64,000 nt of DNA. It comes from Pseudomonas lini (lineage in GTDB: Bacteria; Pseudomonadota; Gammaproteobacteria; Pseudomonadales; Pseudomonadaceae). The translations under genes and the position numbers were made by a program. The notes below the pieces were generated by a model. It saw only the letters and a program-made list of their open reading frames with translations, was not told where the DNA came from and searched no databases. The first letter of the stretch is position 1, and each line of letters starts with the position of its first letter. Shown in pieces: positions 7,849 through 16,817 of this stretch. The stretch covers positions 62,001-126,000 of the forward strand of contig NZ_JYLB01000011.1 of the NCBI RefSeq assembly GCF_001042905.1. The letters are read 5' to 3'.

Positions 7849-8475
7849 TTATGGCCTCAGCGGCGGCGCAACTTTCTGACCTTGCTCCACCGTCCAAGCC
7901 ACCACCTGCGCCGTCAATTGGTCGCTGGCCAAGCCAAAACCGGTCACCACTGCCGGCACCTTCACATCACTCAACGGCTGACGCACTTCAAAGCGCCGGC
8001 TGGCGAGGATTCGCTGGTCATACCCACGCACCAGCAACGCATCCAGGCGCACGACCACACTCGCTGCCGTGCCCTGATACTCGGTCTGGAATGCTTGCAG
8101 GTTGCCGCCCAGTTCCAGGTCCGCCTGGAAATTGCTGTCATCGGTGCTGAGCAACGGCACCCGACCGTCACGCTGGAAACCATCGAGCAGACGATTGCGC
8201 AACAGCACCGGTGCCGGATCGCTCCAGCGTGAAGCCTTGTAGCTGCTGATCAGGTCACCTTGAGGTATCACTGCGATTTTCGGGTTATTCAAGGCTTCGC
8301 TGGTCTGAGGCTTGGCCAGCCGCAACGACCAGCGCTGCGGCGTGCCGTGTTGGGCCGATGCGTCGCGCTGTGCCGACGGCAGTCGATAGACATCGGACGG
8401 CTCGGCCTTGGGGAAAATCGAACAGGAAGCGATCAACGCAAAACCGGCGAGGAGGGCGAGATGAGCCAGCTTCAT
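7849..8475 (-). CDS. ABC-type transport auxiliary lipoprotein (PqiC/DUF330 family)
   Basis: 208 aa lipoprotein: signal peptide with lipobox LIASC (Cys18), then 'YRLPS' and the mixed alpha/beta fold typical of this family. Such lipoproteins work with MCE proteins that carry lipids across the periplasm, probably from the outer-membrane side. Its start overlaps the MCE gene stop by 4 bases (ATGA), so it is the last gene of the four-gene lipid-transport operon. From memory the gene order matches PA3211-PA3214 of P. aeruginosa. Confidence 0.85.
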   Translation of the reverse strand: MKLAHLALLAGFALIASCSIFPKAEPSDVYRLPSAQRDASAQHGTPQRWSLRLAKPQTSEALNNPKIAVIPQGDLISSYKASRWSDPAPVLLRNRLLDGFQRDGRVPLLSTDDSNFQADLELGGNLQAFQTEYQGTAASVVVRLDALLVRGYDQRILASRRFEVRQPLSDVKVPAVVTGFGLASDQLTAQVVAWTVEQGQKVAPPLRP

Positions 8476-9410
8476 GGCGTGAACTCCTTGTTCTTGTCAT
8501 TGCCCAGCAGGTAACCGCTGGGGTTGGCCTCAAGCCGCTGGGAAATGGTCCGCAACGAACTCAAGGTATCGCGCAGCTCGCGCACCGCCGGTGCCAGGCC
8601 ATTGAGGCCCTGCATGCCGTTGTTGAGGGAGTCCTGATTGGCGGAGAGCAACGTGTTGATGGTCGCGCTGCTCTGTTCCAGGGACTTCATGGCTTGCTCG
8701 GCACTGCCGAACATCTGCTTGCCCTGATCGTTGAGCAGGCCGTTGGCGTTGCGCATCAACGCGGTGGTCTGTTCCAGGGTGGCGCTGGCCTGCTTGCCAA
8801 CCGAAGCCAGTTGCTGCATCGCCTGACGAATATCGCCGCGCTGATCGGCAATGGCGCCGGTGGTTTGCTCCAGGTTCTCCAGGGTGCTGCTGATACGCGC
8901 GACGTTCTCCGAGGAAAACAGCTGATTGGCGTTGTGCATCAACACGTTCACGCCCGCCATCAGATCGCTACTGTCATTCATCAACCGGGCAATGGGCGAG
9001 GGCGATGCAATGATTGTCGGCAAATCGCCGTCCTTGCCCTTGAGCGTCGGACTTTGTGGCGTGCCGCCGCTGAGCTGGATGATCGAAGTCCCGGTGATCC
9101 CGGTCAGCGCCAGTTTGGCCTGGGTGTCTTCTTTGATCGGAGTGTCTCCGCCCAAGCGAATCCGCGCCAACACCCGGCGCGGATCATTCGGGTCCAGGCG
9201 CAGCATCACCACGTCGCCGACCTTGATCCCGCTGTACTGCACGGCGCTACCGTTGGACAGGCCGCTGACCGCCTCGTTGAAGACGATTTCGTAATCCTTG
9301 AATTCGGTATCGACACTGGACTTGGCCAGCCACAGACCGAAGAGCAGGGCGCCTGCCACCACTATGACGGTGAACAGGCCGATCAATACGTGATGGGCTC
9401 GGGTTTCCAT
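8472..9410 (-). CDS. MCE (MlaD-like) periplasmic lipid-binding protein
   Basis: 312 aa. N-terminal membrane anchor (about residues 9-28), then one MCE domain (about 38-118, including 'VQYSGIKVGDVVML' and the pore-loop region 'LTGITGTSIIQLSGG'), then a long helical, Gln/Ser/Asn-rich region likely to form a coiled coil. MCE proteins assemble as hexameric rings on the inner-membrane ABC transporter and move phospholipids or other lipids. Ends overlapping the lipoprotein gene; begins one base after the ATPase stop. Confidence 0.9.
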   Translation of the reverse strand: METRAHHVLIGLFTVIVVAGALLFGLWLAKSSVDTEFKDYEIVFNEAVSGLSNGSAVQYSGIKVGDVVMLRLDPNDPRRVLARIRLGGDTPIKEDTQAKLALTGITGTSIIQLSGGTPQSPTLKGKDGDLPTIIASPSPIARLMNDSSDLMAGVNVLMHNANQLFSSENVARISSTLENLEQTTGAIADQRGDIRQAMQQLASVGKQASATLEQTTALMRNANGLLNDQGKQMFGSAEQAMKSLEQSSATINTLLSANQDSLNNGMQGLNGLAPAVRELRDTLSSLRTISQRLEANPSGYLLGNDKNKEFTP

Positions 9411-9411
9411 G

Positions 9412-10215
9412 TCAGACCTCGTTGAGCTGGTTAGCGGCCGTCAGCGCCGCGCGGCCGCGAGGGCCATGGAAGTATTCGTGAATCCACGCATCATCGGTTT
9501 CCGACACCTTGTCGATCGCGTCCGCCACCAGCACTTTCTTCTGCGCCAGCACTGCCACCCGGTCGGTGATGGTGTAGAGCGTGTCGAGGTCGTGGGTCAC
9601 CAGAAACACGCTCAGGCCCAAGGCATCGCGCAGGGTCAGGATCAGCTGATCGAAACCTGCGGCGCCAATCGGGTCTAGACCGGCGGTGGGCTCGTCGAGG
9701 AACAGGATGTCCGGGTCCAGGGCCAAGGCACGGGCCAGGGCCGCGCGCTTGATCATGCCGCCGGACAGTGAAGCAGGGTATTTGTCAGCCGCCGACAACG
9801 GCAACCCCGCCAACGCCAGTTTCACCGCCGCCAGGTGCTCGGCGTCGGCACGGCTCAGGCCAGCATGTTCAATCAGGGGCAGGGCGACGTTCTCAGTCAC
9901 GGTGAGCGAAGAGAACAAGGCACCTTTCTGGAACAACACACCGAACCGCCGTTCGACCAGCGAGCGCTCGTGTTCCGACAGGCTCGGCAAGTTCTTGCCG
10001 AAGACCTTCACCAGCCCTTCGCTGGGCTGACGCAGACCGACAATGCTGCGCAGCAGCACCGATTTGCCGCTGCCGGAACCGCCGACCACCGCCAGAATCT
10101 CGCCCTTGTACAAGTCCAGGTCGAGGTTCTCGTGCACGCTCTGTCGGCCGAAGCGATTGCACAGCCCGCGGACTTCGATCACCGCCTCTGAAGGCGCTCG
10201 GGGTAAACGACTCAC
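9412..10215 (-). CDS. MlaF-like ABC transporter ATPase
   Basis: 267 aa cytoplasmic ATPase of the Mla/MCE lipid-transport class. Walker A 'GGSGSGKS', signature 'LSGGM', Walker B 'DILFLDEP' followed by 'TAGLDP', switch histidine in 'VTHD'. The first codon overlaps the permease stop by 4 bases, typical translational coupling within this operon. Drives the MlaE-type permease encoded just upstream. Confidence 0.93.
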   Translation of the reverse strand: MSRLPRAPSEAVIEVRGLCNRFGRQSVHENLDLDLYKGEILAVVGGSGSGKSVLLRSIVGLRQPSEGLVKVFGKNLPSLSEHERSLVERRFGVLFQKGALFSSLTVTENVALPLIEHAGLSRADAEHLAAVKLALAGLPLSAADKYPASLSGGMIKRAALARALALDPDILFLDEPTAGLDPIGAAGFDQLILTLRDALGLSVFLVTHDLDTLYTITDRVAVLAQKKVLVADAIDKVSETDDAWIHEYFHGPRGRAALTAANQLNEV

Positions 10216-11360
10216 CAGTCCATCTCCATGAAAAACAACGCAGCCACGGCGTCGAGCACGATCACCACAAAAATCGACTGCACCACACTGGACGTAGTGT
10301 GCGCGCCGACGGACTCGGCGCTGCCGCTGACCTTGAAGCCCTCGAGGCAGCCGATGGCGGCAATCAGGAACGCAAAAATCGGTGCTTTGACGATCCCCAC
10401 CAGAAAGTGCTGAACGCCAATGTCCGATTGCAGCAGTGACAGGAACATCGCCGGCGAGATATCCAGCGACAGCGCGCAGACTACGCCACCGCCGACAATC
10501 CCTGACACCATCGCCAGAAAGGTCAACATCGGCAGCGCCACCAGCAACGCCAGGACGCGGGGTACTACCAGCAACTCCATCGGGTCGAGGCCGAGGGTGC
10601 GGATCGCGTCGATTTCTTCGTTGGCCTTCATCGAACCGATCTGCGCGGTGAACGCACTGGCGGTGCGGCCCGCCATCAGGATCGCCGTGAGCAACACGCC
10701 GAACTCCCGCAGAAAAGAGAACGCCACCAGGTCCACGGTGAAAATACTCGCGCCAAAACTGGCCAGCACCGTCGCCCCGAGAAACGCCACCACAGCGCCC
10801 ACCAGAAAGGTCAGAAGGGCGACGATGGGCGCGGCGTCGAGGCCGGTCTGTTCAATGTGAGCGACCATCGGCGTGAGGCGCCAGCGCTTGGGCCGAAACA
10901 GTCCGCGAGCGATGGTTTCCAGGATCAGGCCAACGAACCCCAACAGTTGCAGCGTGTCCCGCCAGACTGTGTCGACCGCACGACCAATGCGGGTCAGCAG
11001 TTGAATGCCGACGCTGATTTCCGGCTCTTTGATCGGCACACAGAAATCGGTGAGTGAGCAGTACACCGTCTGCAACAAGGCGCGATCAGCGCAAGAAAGG
11101 GTGCAATCGGGATGTTCGGCAGATTTGCCCAGACGCTCGGCCCCCAGCAGCTCCACCAACAATGACGCACCCGCCGTATCGAGCGCACCGAGGCCATTGA
11201 GATCGATGTGGGTGTTGCTGTCGTATTGGCCACGGAGCTTTTCGCTCAGGCGGCTGAGATCGGCGTAATGGGCGAGCGTCCAGTCACCCGTGACCCGCAA
11301 CAGGGCAGGGCTGTGCGAGGTGTCCAGTCGGGCACTGCCGGGCATTGTGCTGCTAGTCAT
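10212..11360 (-). CDS. MlaE-like permease with N-terminal STAS domain
   Basis: 382 aa, first gene of the operon. About residues 15-100 form a STAS-like domain ('IDLNGLGALDTAGASLLVELL'-type segment), followed by an MlaE permease domain with five to six hydrophobic segments and the conserved 'REFGVLLTAILMAGRTASAFTAQIG' region and 'EEIDAIRTLG'. In the classical Mla system the STAS protein MlaB is separate; here it is fused to the permease. The operon therefore encodes a complete inner-membrane MCE transporter: permease, ATPase, MCE ring and lipoprotein. Confidence 0.9.
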   Translation of the reverse strand: MTSSTMPGSARLDTSHSPALLRVTGDWTLAHYADLSRLSEKLRGQYDSNTHIDLNGLGALDTAGASLLVELLGAERLGKSAEHPDCTLSCADRALLQTVYCSLTDFCVPIKEPEISVGIQLLTRIGRAVDTVWRDTLQLLGFVGLILETIARGLFRPKRWRLTPMVAHIEQTGLDAAPIVALLTFLVGAVVAFLGATVLASFGASIFTVDLVAFSFLREFGVLLTAILMAGRTASAFTAQIGSMKANEEIDAIRTLGLDPMELLVVPRVLALLVALPMLTFLAMVSGIVGGGVVCALSLDISPAMFLSLLQSDIGVQHFLVGIVKAPIFAFLIAAIGCLEGFKVSGSAESVGAHTTSSVVQSIFVVIVLDAVAALFFMEMDW

Positions 11361-11414
11361 AAGCTCCGTGCTTGTTCGGCTATTACGCAGATCTGACTAA
11401 TAGCACGAACCGCG

Positions 11415-12443
11415 TTACTTTTCTTTGATGGGTGTGCTGTCCAGGACCTTGAAGCGCAGCACGCCAATCAACTGACCGTCTTCGGTGAGCACCCGAACCT
11501 GCCATTTGCCGGCGGGGTTGCCGGGGAAGTTCTGCTTGTGAGTCCAGGCGCGGTAGCCTTCCTTGCGCCCGCCGTGGATGTCCAGAGGAATACGGTCGAC
11601 TTCTTTACCGTTGAACATCCAGACGTGATAAATCCGCTCGGCCAGACCCCGCGGAGCGTTGATCGCGGTATACGCGTACAACCCACCTCCGCGAATCTGT
11701 TCGGCGCTGACTTCTTCCAGGCTCTTGCCGGGGGTTCGATCCTGCATTTGGGTGCTGATCGCCACATCGGTCATCCACAGAGTTGCCGGCGGAACCCAGG
11801 AACGCAGCACCCAACCGGCGGCGCCGATGCCGACGGTGATGCTGAGGATCGCCAACGCATTGCGCACGGTACGAATCGGGAAGATCGAGGCCAGGCTCGG
11901 GAACGACAGCAGCATGGCAATGCCCAGCGCCAGCTTGAAGCTCTGGGCAGTGGTCAGGTGCAGGATGACGGGCAGGGCGGTCAGCAGAGCCGCGAACAGG
12001 GTCAGGGTGTGCAGCGCCAAAAACGCCCAGCGGCGCGGTGCCAGCCATTTGTAGTAGAGCGGGTCGATGATCGAAATCAGCGCCGCCATGCTCAGTAGTC
12101 CAGTGAAGAACAACTGGCCGCTGTTCCAGGTGGTGGTGATCAAAAAGAACGGCAGGACGAAGAACAGGCTTTCCTGATGGATCATCTGCGTCGCGTAACG
12201 CAGCAGCGGCTGAGGTATTTCGCGCTTGAAGACCCTGGCGAACAGCTTGGTGAGGCTGTTTTCCAGCATCAGCCAGACCCAGCTGATCAGCATGATGGTG
12301 GTGATCCACGTCGCCAGACCTTGTTGGCGATCCACCAGCATGAAACTGCCGACCCCGGAGATGAAACCGCCAAGCGCAATGACCCCGGGATAGCGCTTCA
12401 TCAATTCGAGGATGCGCTGTACGTACAGGGTCAGATTCGGCAT
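11415..12443 (-). CDS. DUF5924/DUF2914 membrane protein
   Basis: 342 aa. N-terminal half has several hydrophobic segments (about residues 20-215). The C-terminal part is a soluble beta-rich DUF2914-type domain ('AERIYHVWMFNGKEVDRIPL', 'GYRAWTHKQNFPG', 'GKWQVRVLTEDGQLIGVL'), probably periplasmic. Function unknown. The ATG at 12443 gives the start MPNLTLYV; a GTG four codons upstream (12455) is an alternative, and neither has a strong ribosome site. Longer in-frame starts would read through the REP elements at 12503-12633 and are unlikely. Confidence 0.75.
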   Translation of the reverse strand: MPNLTLYVQRILELMKRYPGVIALGGFISGVGSFMLVDRQQGLATWITTIMLISWVWLMLENSLTKLFARVFKREIPQPLLRYATQMIHQESLFFVLPFFLITTTWNSGQLFFTGLLSMAALISIIDPLYYKWLAPRRWAFLALHTLTLFAALLTALPVILHLTTAQSFKLALGIAMLLSFPSLASIFPIRTVRNALAILSITVGIGAAGWVLRSWVPPATLWMTDVAISTQMQDRTPGKSLEEVSAEQIRGGGLYAYTAINAPRGLAERIYHVWMFNGKEVDRIPLDIHGGRKEGYRAWTHKQNFPGNPAGKWQVRVLTEDGQLIGVLRFKVLDSTPIKEK

Positions 12444-12502
12444 TCGGCGATTCACAATAGTCGTGGGGAAAATCCTCGACAGGGTACCGCCCGAAGGACC
12501 CC

Positions 12503-12633
12503 TGTGGCGAGGGGGCTTGCCCCAATGCCGCGACGAAGATCCTGTAGGAGCGTGGCTTGCCCGCGAAGAATACACCGCGGTTTTTCAGGTATTACGCGTC
12601 ATCGTTCTTCGCGGGCAAGCCACGCTCCCACAG
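12503..12633. repeat. REP cluster: single element plus inverted pair
   Basis: A TGTGGCGAGGGGGCTTGCCCC element at 12503, then an inverted pair (12542-12633) of the TGTAGGAGCGTGGCTTGCCCGCGAAGAA type. Two REP subfamilies side by side. Confidence 0.85.
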
Positions 12634-12660
12634 GTTCTGCGCCTTGCCACAGGGAAATCA

Positions 12661-14037
12661 TTACTTTCTGCGGCGAACGCGCCAACCCAATATTCCAAAC
12701 ACCATCAATCCAAATCCCCCGACAATCGCCCACATCACCTGGTCATAACTCATCAGCGGCTTCTCGATCCGCAGATACCCCGGCTGCAGCAGCAACTCGC
12801 GCATTGCCTTGTTCGCCTCGGCCAGTGTCACGTCTTGCAGTGCCTTGGCCGGGTTGACGAAATGGCCGTCCTCGTAGTCGCCAAGGGCGCTCCAGTAATA
12901 GTCCGCCAGGGCGCTGTTGCCTTGCACGGCCCAAGCCTGGCGAGCGATGGCGGCTTGCTTGAGACGGGCGAAGGTGGCGGCGTCGAGGCCGTTCTTGAGT
13001 AGATCGGCTTTAAGCTCATCCAGCACCTGTTCCGCTGCCAGCACGTCGTCGCGATCAAGGTCGGCGTTCAGGCTCATGAAGCCCACCCCGCCAAATACCT
13101 CGCGCTCGGCCGAGGGACCGTAGGACAGCCCATGGGCCAGGCGCAATTGGCGATAGAGCGCCCAATCCAGATAGTCCTTGAGCAGGTCGAAGGTTTCGTC
13201 ATGCTGGTCTTCCAGCACCGGTTCCGGCACCAGCCAGTGCAACTTGGCTCCGCCGCCGACGAAACCGTTACTCAAATTGCGCTCGTGGGCCGCGCTGGCC
13301 TGAATGTCTGGCAGCGGCAGGTGAGCGCTAGGCTCAACCGCTTCGAGCGCACCATAGGCCCGTTCCAGATAGGCCGGCAGCAAGCGGTCGAGGTCACCGA
13401 CCACGATCAGGGTCATGTTGTTGGGCGCGTACCAGTCCTTGCGCACCTTCTCCAATTGCTCGCGGGTCAGGTGATCGACTTGCGCGCGCTCGGGGCATTT
13501 GAGGCCCAGCTCCACCGCCAACTGATTACTCGCGGTGTGGCCCAGGTCCTGGCGATCCAGCCAGCGTTGCAGGTGCGAGTAATGACCACCGTCTTCGCGC
13601 TCGACCACTTGCTTGGCGACGTTGATCGCATTGTCATCGATCCGGGTCTGGGTCAGCAGCGCCAATAACAGGTCGAGGACCTTGCGCTGGTTTTTCGCCG
13701 GGGCTTCGATGACGAAAGTCGTGTCGGCATTGCTGGTGTAAGCATTCCACTCACCGCCCAAGGCCTGCATGCGCTCTTCCAGACCGCCTTCGCCGGTGGC
13801 GTCGATGCCGCTGAACAACAAGTGTTCGAGCAGATGCGGCAGCTCTTTGTCGGCACAGCTGAAATCATCCAGGCCCACGCCAACCACCAACCGGATCGCC
13901 ACATGCCCGCGCTCGGTGCCCGGTTTGAGGACCAATTGCAGGCCGTTGCGCAAGGTGTAGCCCTCGACCTGAAAGCGATCCAGGGCAAATGAAGGCAGTG
14001 AGCCAAGCAGCAGACAAGCGAACAGCAGACAACGCAT
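12661..14037 (-). CDS. M16 (insulinase/pitrilysin-type) zinc peptidase
   Basis: 458 aa. Signal peptide (residues 1-18, ending SFA), M16 N-terminal domain with the inverted zinc motif HLLEH (H68, H72, catalytic E71) and a downstream acidic ligand region 'VEREDGG', then an M16_C domain. A hydrophobic segment followed by a basic tail 'GWRVRRRK' closes the chain, so the enzyme is probably anchored in the inner membrane facing the periplasm. Function in Pseudomonas not assigned; likely degradation of small periplasmic peptides. Confidence 0.87.
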   Translation of the reverse strand: MRCLLFACLLLGSLPSFALDRFQVEGYTLRNGLQLVLKPGTERGHVAIRLVVGVGLDDFSCADKELPHLLEHLLFSGIDATGEGGLEERMQALGGEWNAYTSNADTTFVIEAPAKNQRKVLDLLLALLTQTRIDDNAINVAKQVVEREDGGHYSHLQRWLDRQDLGHTASNQLAVELGLKCPERAQVDHLTREQLEKVRKDWYAPNNMTLIVVGDLDRLLPAYLERAYGALEAVEPSAHLPLPDIQASAAHERNLSNGFVGGGAKLHWLVPEPVLEDQHDETFDLLKDYLDWALYRQLRLAHGLSYGPSAEREVFGGVGFMSLNADLDRDDVLAAEQVLDELKADLLKNGLDAATFARLKQAAIARQAWAVQGNSALADYYWSALGDYEDGHFVNPAKALQDVTLAEANKAMRELLLQPGYLRIEKPLMSYDQVMWAIVGGFGLMVFGILGWRVRRRK

Positions 14038-14093
14038 AACGAGTTTCCGTACGACCAGCGTAAGTTCAACAGACTTCAGGTAACTGTGGACGT

Positions 14094-15752
14094 TCAGGGT
14101 GAATGAGTGATGTCAGTCAAATCGTCGACCGCCAGAGCGCCGGTGTCCGAAGTGCCCAACACCGCATAGGCACTGCTGCAGAACAGCGAATTCAAGCGTC
14201 TCATGTCAGCAATCAGTTCCAGATGCAGCGAACTGGTCTCGATACTTTGCACGATCTTACGGTTTAAACGGCTGACATGAGCGTGGGCCAGGCGGCGCTC
14301 CTGCGCGCGAAAGCGACGTTTCTCACGCAGTAACTGGCGAGCACTTTCCGGGTCGGCACTAAGGAACACTGACAACCCCAGACGCAGGTTGGCAATCAGC
14401 TGACTGTGCAGCCCCGCCAACTCCTCCAGCCCGACCTCGGAAAAAGACCGGCGTTGCGAGGTTTTCTGCTGCTGAACCTTTCGCAGCATGCGTTCGATCA
14501 GGTCGCTGGAGAGTTTCAGGTTGATCGCCAGCTCGATGGTTTCCGCCCAGCGCCGACTGTCCTGCTCGCTGAGGTCTTCGCGGGGCATTTGTGCCAGATA
14601 GAGTTTGATGGCGCTGTAGAGCGCTTCGACATCATCGGTCAGGCGACGAATTTCCTGGGTGACGGCGGTCTGTTTGCCGCGCAGCACGTCGAGCATGGCT
14701 TCGAGCATGCTGTCGACCAAATCGCCGATGCGCAGGGTTTCCCGGGCAGCATTGGCCAGCGCCAGACTCGGGGTGACCAATGCGGTTGGATCAAGATGCC
14801 GCGGTTTGGCTGTGCCATTGATGTCCGGCCGCTCTGGCAGCAACCACGCACAGAGCCTGGCCATCGGCCCGACGCTGGGCAAGAGGATCAGGCAACGCAC
14901 GGTGTTGTAGAGCAGGTGGAAGCCGATGACCATTTCCTGAGGGCTGAAGTCGAGGCTGTCGATCCAGTGCACCAGCGGGTCGAGCACCGGAATGATCAGC
15001 AGCAGGCCGATCAATTTGTACAACAGGCTGCCGAGCGCCACCTGACGGCCGGCTGCGTTCTGCATGCTGGTGCTGAGGAACGCCAGAATGCCGCTGCCGA
15101 TGTTGGCACCGATCACCAGGCCGATGGCCACTGGCAGACTGATCACGCTGGCACCGGCGAGGGTCGCGGTCAGCAGGACGGCGGCCAGGCTGGAATAGGA
15201 AATCATCGCGAACAGCGCGCCGACCAAAGCATCGAGCAGGATGTCGCCGGTCAGGGAGGCGAAGATGACCTTCACCCCTTGCGCCTGAGTGATCGGCGCG
15301 GCGGCCTCGACGATCAGTTGCAGCGCCAGAATGATCAGCCCCAGACCGATGCTGACCCGGCCCATCTGCCCGACCCGGGTCTGCTTGCGCGACAGGAAGA
15401 AAATCACCCCGAGGAAAATCAGCAGCGGCGACAGCCACGACAAGTCGAGGGTCAGTACCCGCGCCATCAGCGCGGTACCGACATCGGCGCCGAGCATGGT
15501 CGCCAGCGCCGGCGTCAGCGCCATCAGGCCCTGACCGACAAACGAGGTCACGAGCATGGCGGTGGCATTGCTGCTCTGGACCATGGCGGTCACCATGATC
15601 CCGGCGACAAACGCCAGCCAGCGCCTGGACATGTTATGGGCGATCACGTGGCGCAAGTTGGAGCCATAAACCCGCAGGATGCCGGTTCGGACGATGTGCG
15701 TGCCCCAGATCAAAAGGGTCACGGCCGATAACAAATTGAGCAGGGTGAGCAT
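14094..15752 (-). CDS. Na/Pi cotransporter family protein with PhoU-like C-terminus
   Basis: 552 aa. The N-terminal half contains the two inverted NptA-type repeats with Gln-Ser-Ser motifs ('TAMVQSSNATAML') and 'MLGADVGTALMARV', 'VIGANIGSGILAF'. The C-terminal 200 residues are helical and PhoU-like ('LRIGDLVDSMLEAMLDVLRG', 'RRWAETIELAINLK'). Homologues such as YjbB export or take up phosphate. Start at 15752 follows CAGGGGG; an ATG 14 codons earlier lacks a ribosome site. Confidence 0.88.
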   Translation of the reverse strand: MLTLLNLLSAVTLLIWGTHIVRTGILRVYGSNLRHVIAHNMSRRWLAFVAGIMVTAMVQSSNATAMLVTSFVGQGLMALTPALATMLGADVGTALMARVLTLDLSWLSPLLIFLGVIFFLSRKQTRVGQMGRVSIGLGLIILALQLIVEAAAPITQAQGVKVIFASLTGDILLDALVGALFAMISYSSLAAVLLTATLAGASVISLPVAIGLVIGANIGSGILAFLSTSMQNAAGRQVALGSLLYKLIGLLLIIPVLDPLVHWIDSLDFSPQEMVIGFHLLYNTVRCLILLPSVGPMARLCAWLLPERPDINGTAKPRHLDPTALVTPSLALANAARETLRIGDLVDSMLEAMLDVLRGKQTAVTQEIRRLTDDVEALYSAIKLYLAQMPREDLSEQDSRRWAETIELAINLKLSSDLIERMLRKVQQQKTSQRRSFSEVGLEELAGLHSQLIANLRLGLSVFLSADPESARQLLREKRRFRAQERRLAHAHVSRLNRKIVQSIETSSLHLELIADMRRLNSLFCSSAYAVLGTSDTGALAVDDLTDITHSP

Positions 15753-15918
15753 GCAGGCCCCCTGTGGTGGTAGCGCCCCAGTGGGGCAAGTCAACGGTGC
15801 CGCGCGTTTTTCTACGTTCTACATAAGCTGTAGTTGGCTAACGGTCTGGGCGCCAGCATCGCATAGCTAAAGAGACGATTGAAACAAAACTGTCATGAAA
15901 ACAGTTTGCTGCAGAGAT

Positions 15919-15946
15919 GACAAAGGGGCCCGAAGGCCCCTTTGTC
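15919..15946 (-). terminator. Terminator of the TerC gene
   Basis: GACAAAGGGGCC-CGAA-GGCCCCTTTGTC, perfect 12-bp stem 18 bases after the TerC stop. The U-run is short. Confidence 0.7.
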
Positions 15947-15963
15947 ATCGCAGGGTGTTCGGG

Positions 15964-16731
15964 TTACTGACCCGGAACATCCTTGCGCAGTTTCACCGGA
16001 TCCTGCTGTTTGCGCTTTCTCGCCATGGCGGTGCGCAACTTGATGTTGATCGCTTCCACCGCCAACGAGAACGCCATCGCGAAGTAGACGTAGCCTTTTG
16101 GCAAGTGCACGTCGAGCGATTCGGCAATCAGCACGGTACCCACCAGCAACAGGAACGACAGCGCCAGCATTTTCAGCGACGGGTGCTTGTCGATGAACGC
16201 GCTGATGGTGCCCGAGGCCGCCATCATTACCAGTACGGCAACGATGATCGCCGCAACCATGACCGGTACGTGGGAAACCATGCCCACCGCCGTGATCACC
16301 GAGTCCAGCGAGAACACGATGTCGATGATCGCGATCTGGATGATGGTGTACAGGAAATTGCCGCCCTTGCCCGAAGGCTCGTCGCCGCCTTCATCTTCAC
16401 CTTCCAGCGCGTGGTACATCTCTTGCGAGCTCTTCCACAGCAGGAACAGACCACCGAAGAACAGGATCAGGTCTCGCCCGGAAATACCCTGGCCGAATAC
16501 TTCGAACAGGTCTGCGGTGAGGCGCATGACCCAGGTGATCGACAGCAGCAACAGGATCCGCGTGATCATGGCCAGCGCCAGGCCGAAAATCCGGGTGCGC
16601 GCCTGCATGTGCTTGGGCATGCGGCTGACCAGGATCGAGATCATGATGATGTTGTCGATGCCCAGGACGATCTCCAGGGCAGTCAGGGTAAAGAAGGCAA
16701 CCCAGATTTCAGGGTTGGTCAGCCATTCCAT
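15964..16731 (-). CDS. TerC-family membrane protein
   Basis: 255 aa with about seven membrane segments and the family motifs 'LEIVLGIDNIIMISIL' and 'DIVFSLDSVITAVG', whose paired acidic residues (E-G-D and D-S-D) are thought to bind metal ions. An acidic cytoplasmic loop 'EGEDEGGDE' separates the two halves. TerC proteins are linked to tellurite resistance or manganese export (Alx/MeeF type). Start at 16731 is set by AAAGGAA upstream; an in-frame ATG 11 codons earlier is weaker. I did not recognise a yybP-ykoY riboswitch in the short leader. Confidence 0.88.
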   Translation of the reverse strand: MEWLTNPEIWVAFFTLTALEIVLGIDNIIMISILVSRMPKHMQARTRIFGLALAMITRILLLLSITWVMRLTADLFEVFGQGISGRDLILFFGGLFLLWKSSQEMYHALEGEDEGGDEPSGKGGNFLYTIIQIAIIDIVFSLDSVITAVGMVSHVPVMVAAIIVAVLVMMAASGTISAFIDKHPSLKMLALSFLLLVGTVLIAESLDVHLPKGYVYFAMAFSLAVEAINIKLRTAMARKRKQQDPVKLRKDVPGQ

Positions 16732-16767
16732 GTGTATTCCTTTGAGCGAGTGTTTAAACCACAAAGG

Positions 16768-16799
16768 GCCCGGGCTTCAAACAACAAAGCCTGGACCCG
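16768..16799 (-). terminator. Probable terminator of the CitMHS gene
   Basis: Imperfect stem GGGTCCAGGCTT / AAGCCCGGGCCC on the minus strand followed by TTTGT, just after the stop of the citrate transporter gene. Confidence 0.5.
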
Positions 16800-16817
16800 T
16801 CATGGTGAGTCTTGGGC

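Noticed and set aside
16732-16817. yybP-ykoY manganese riboswitch before the TerC gene
   Set aside because: The leader is too short and is occupied by the upstream terminator-like stem.
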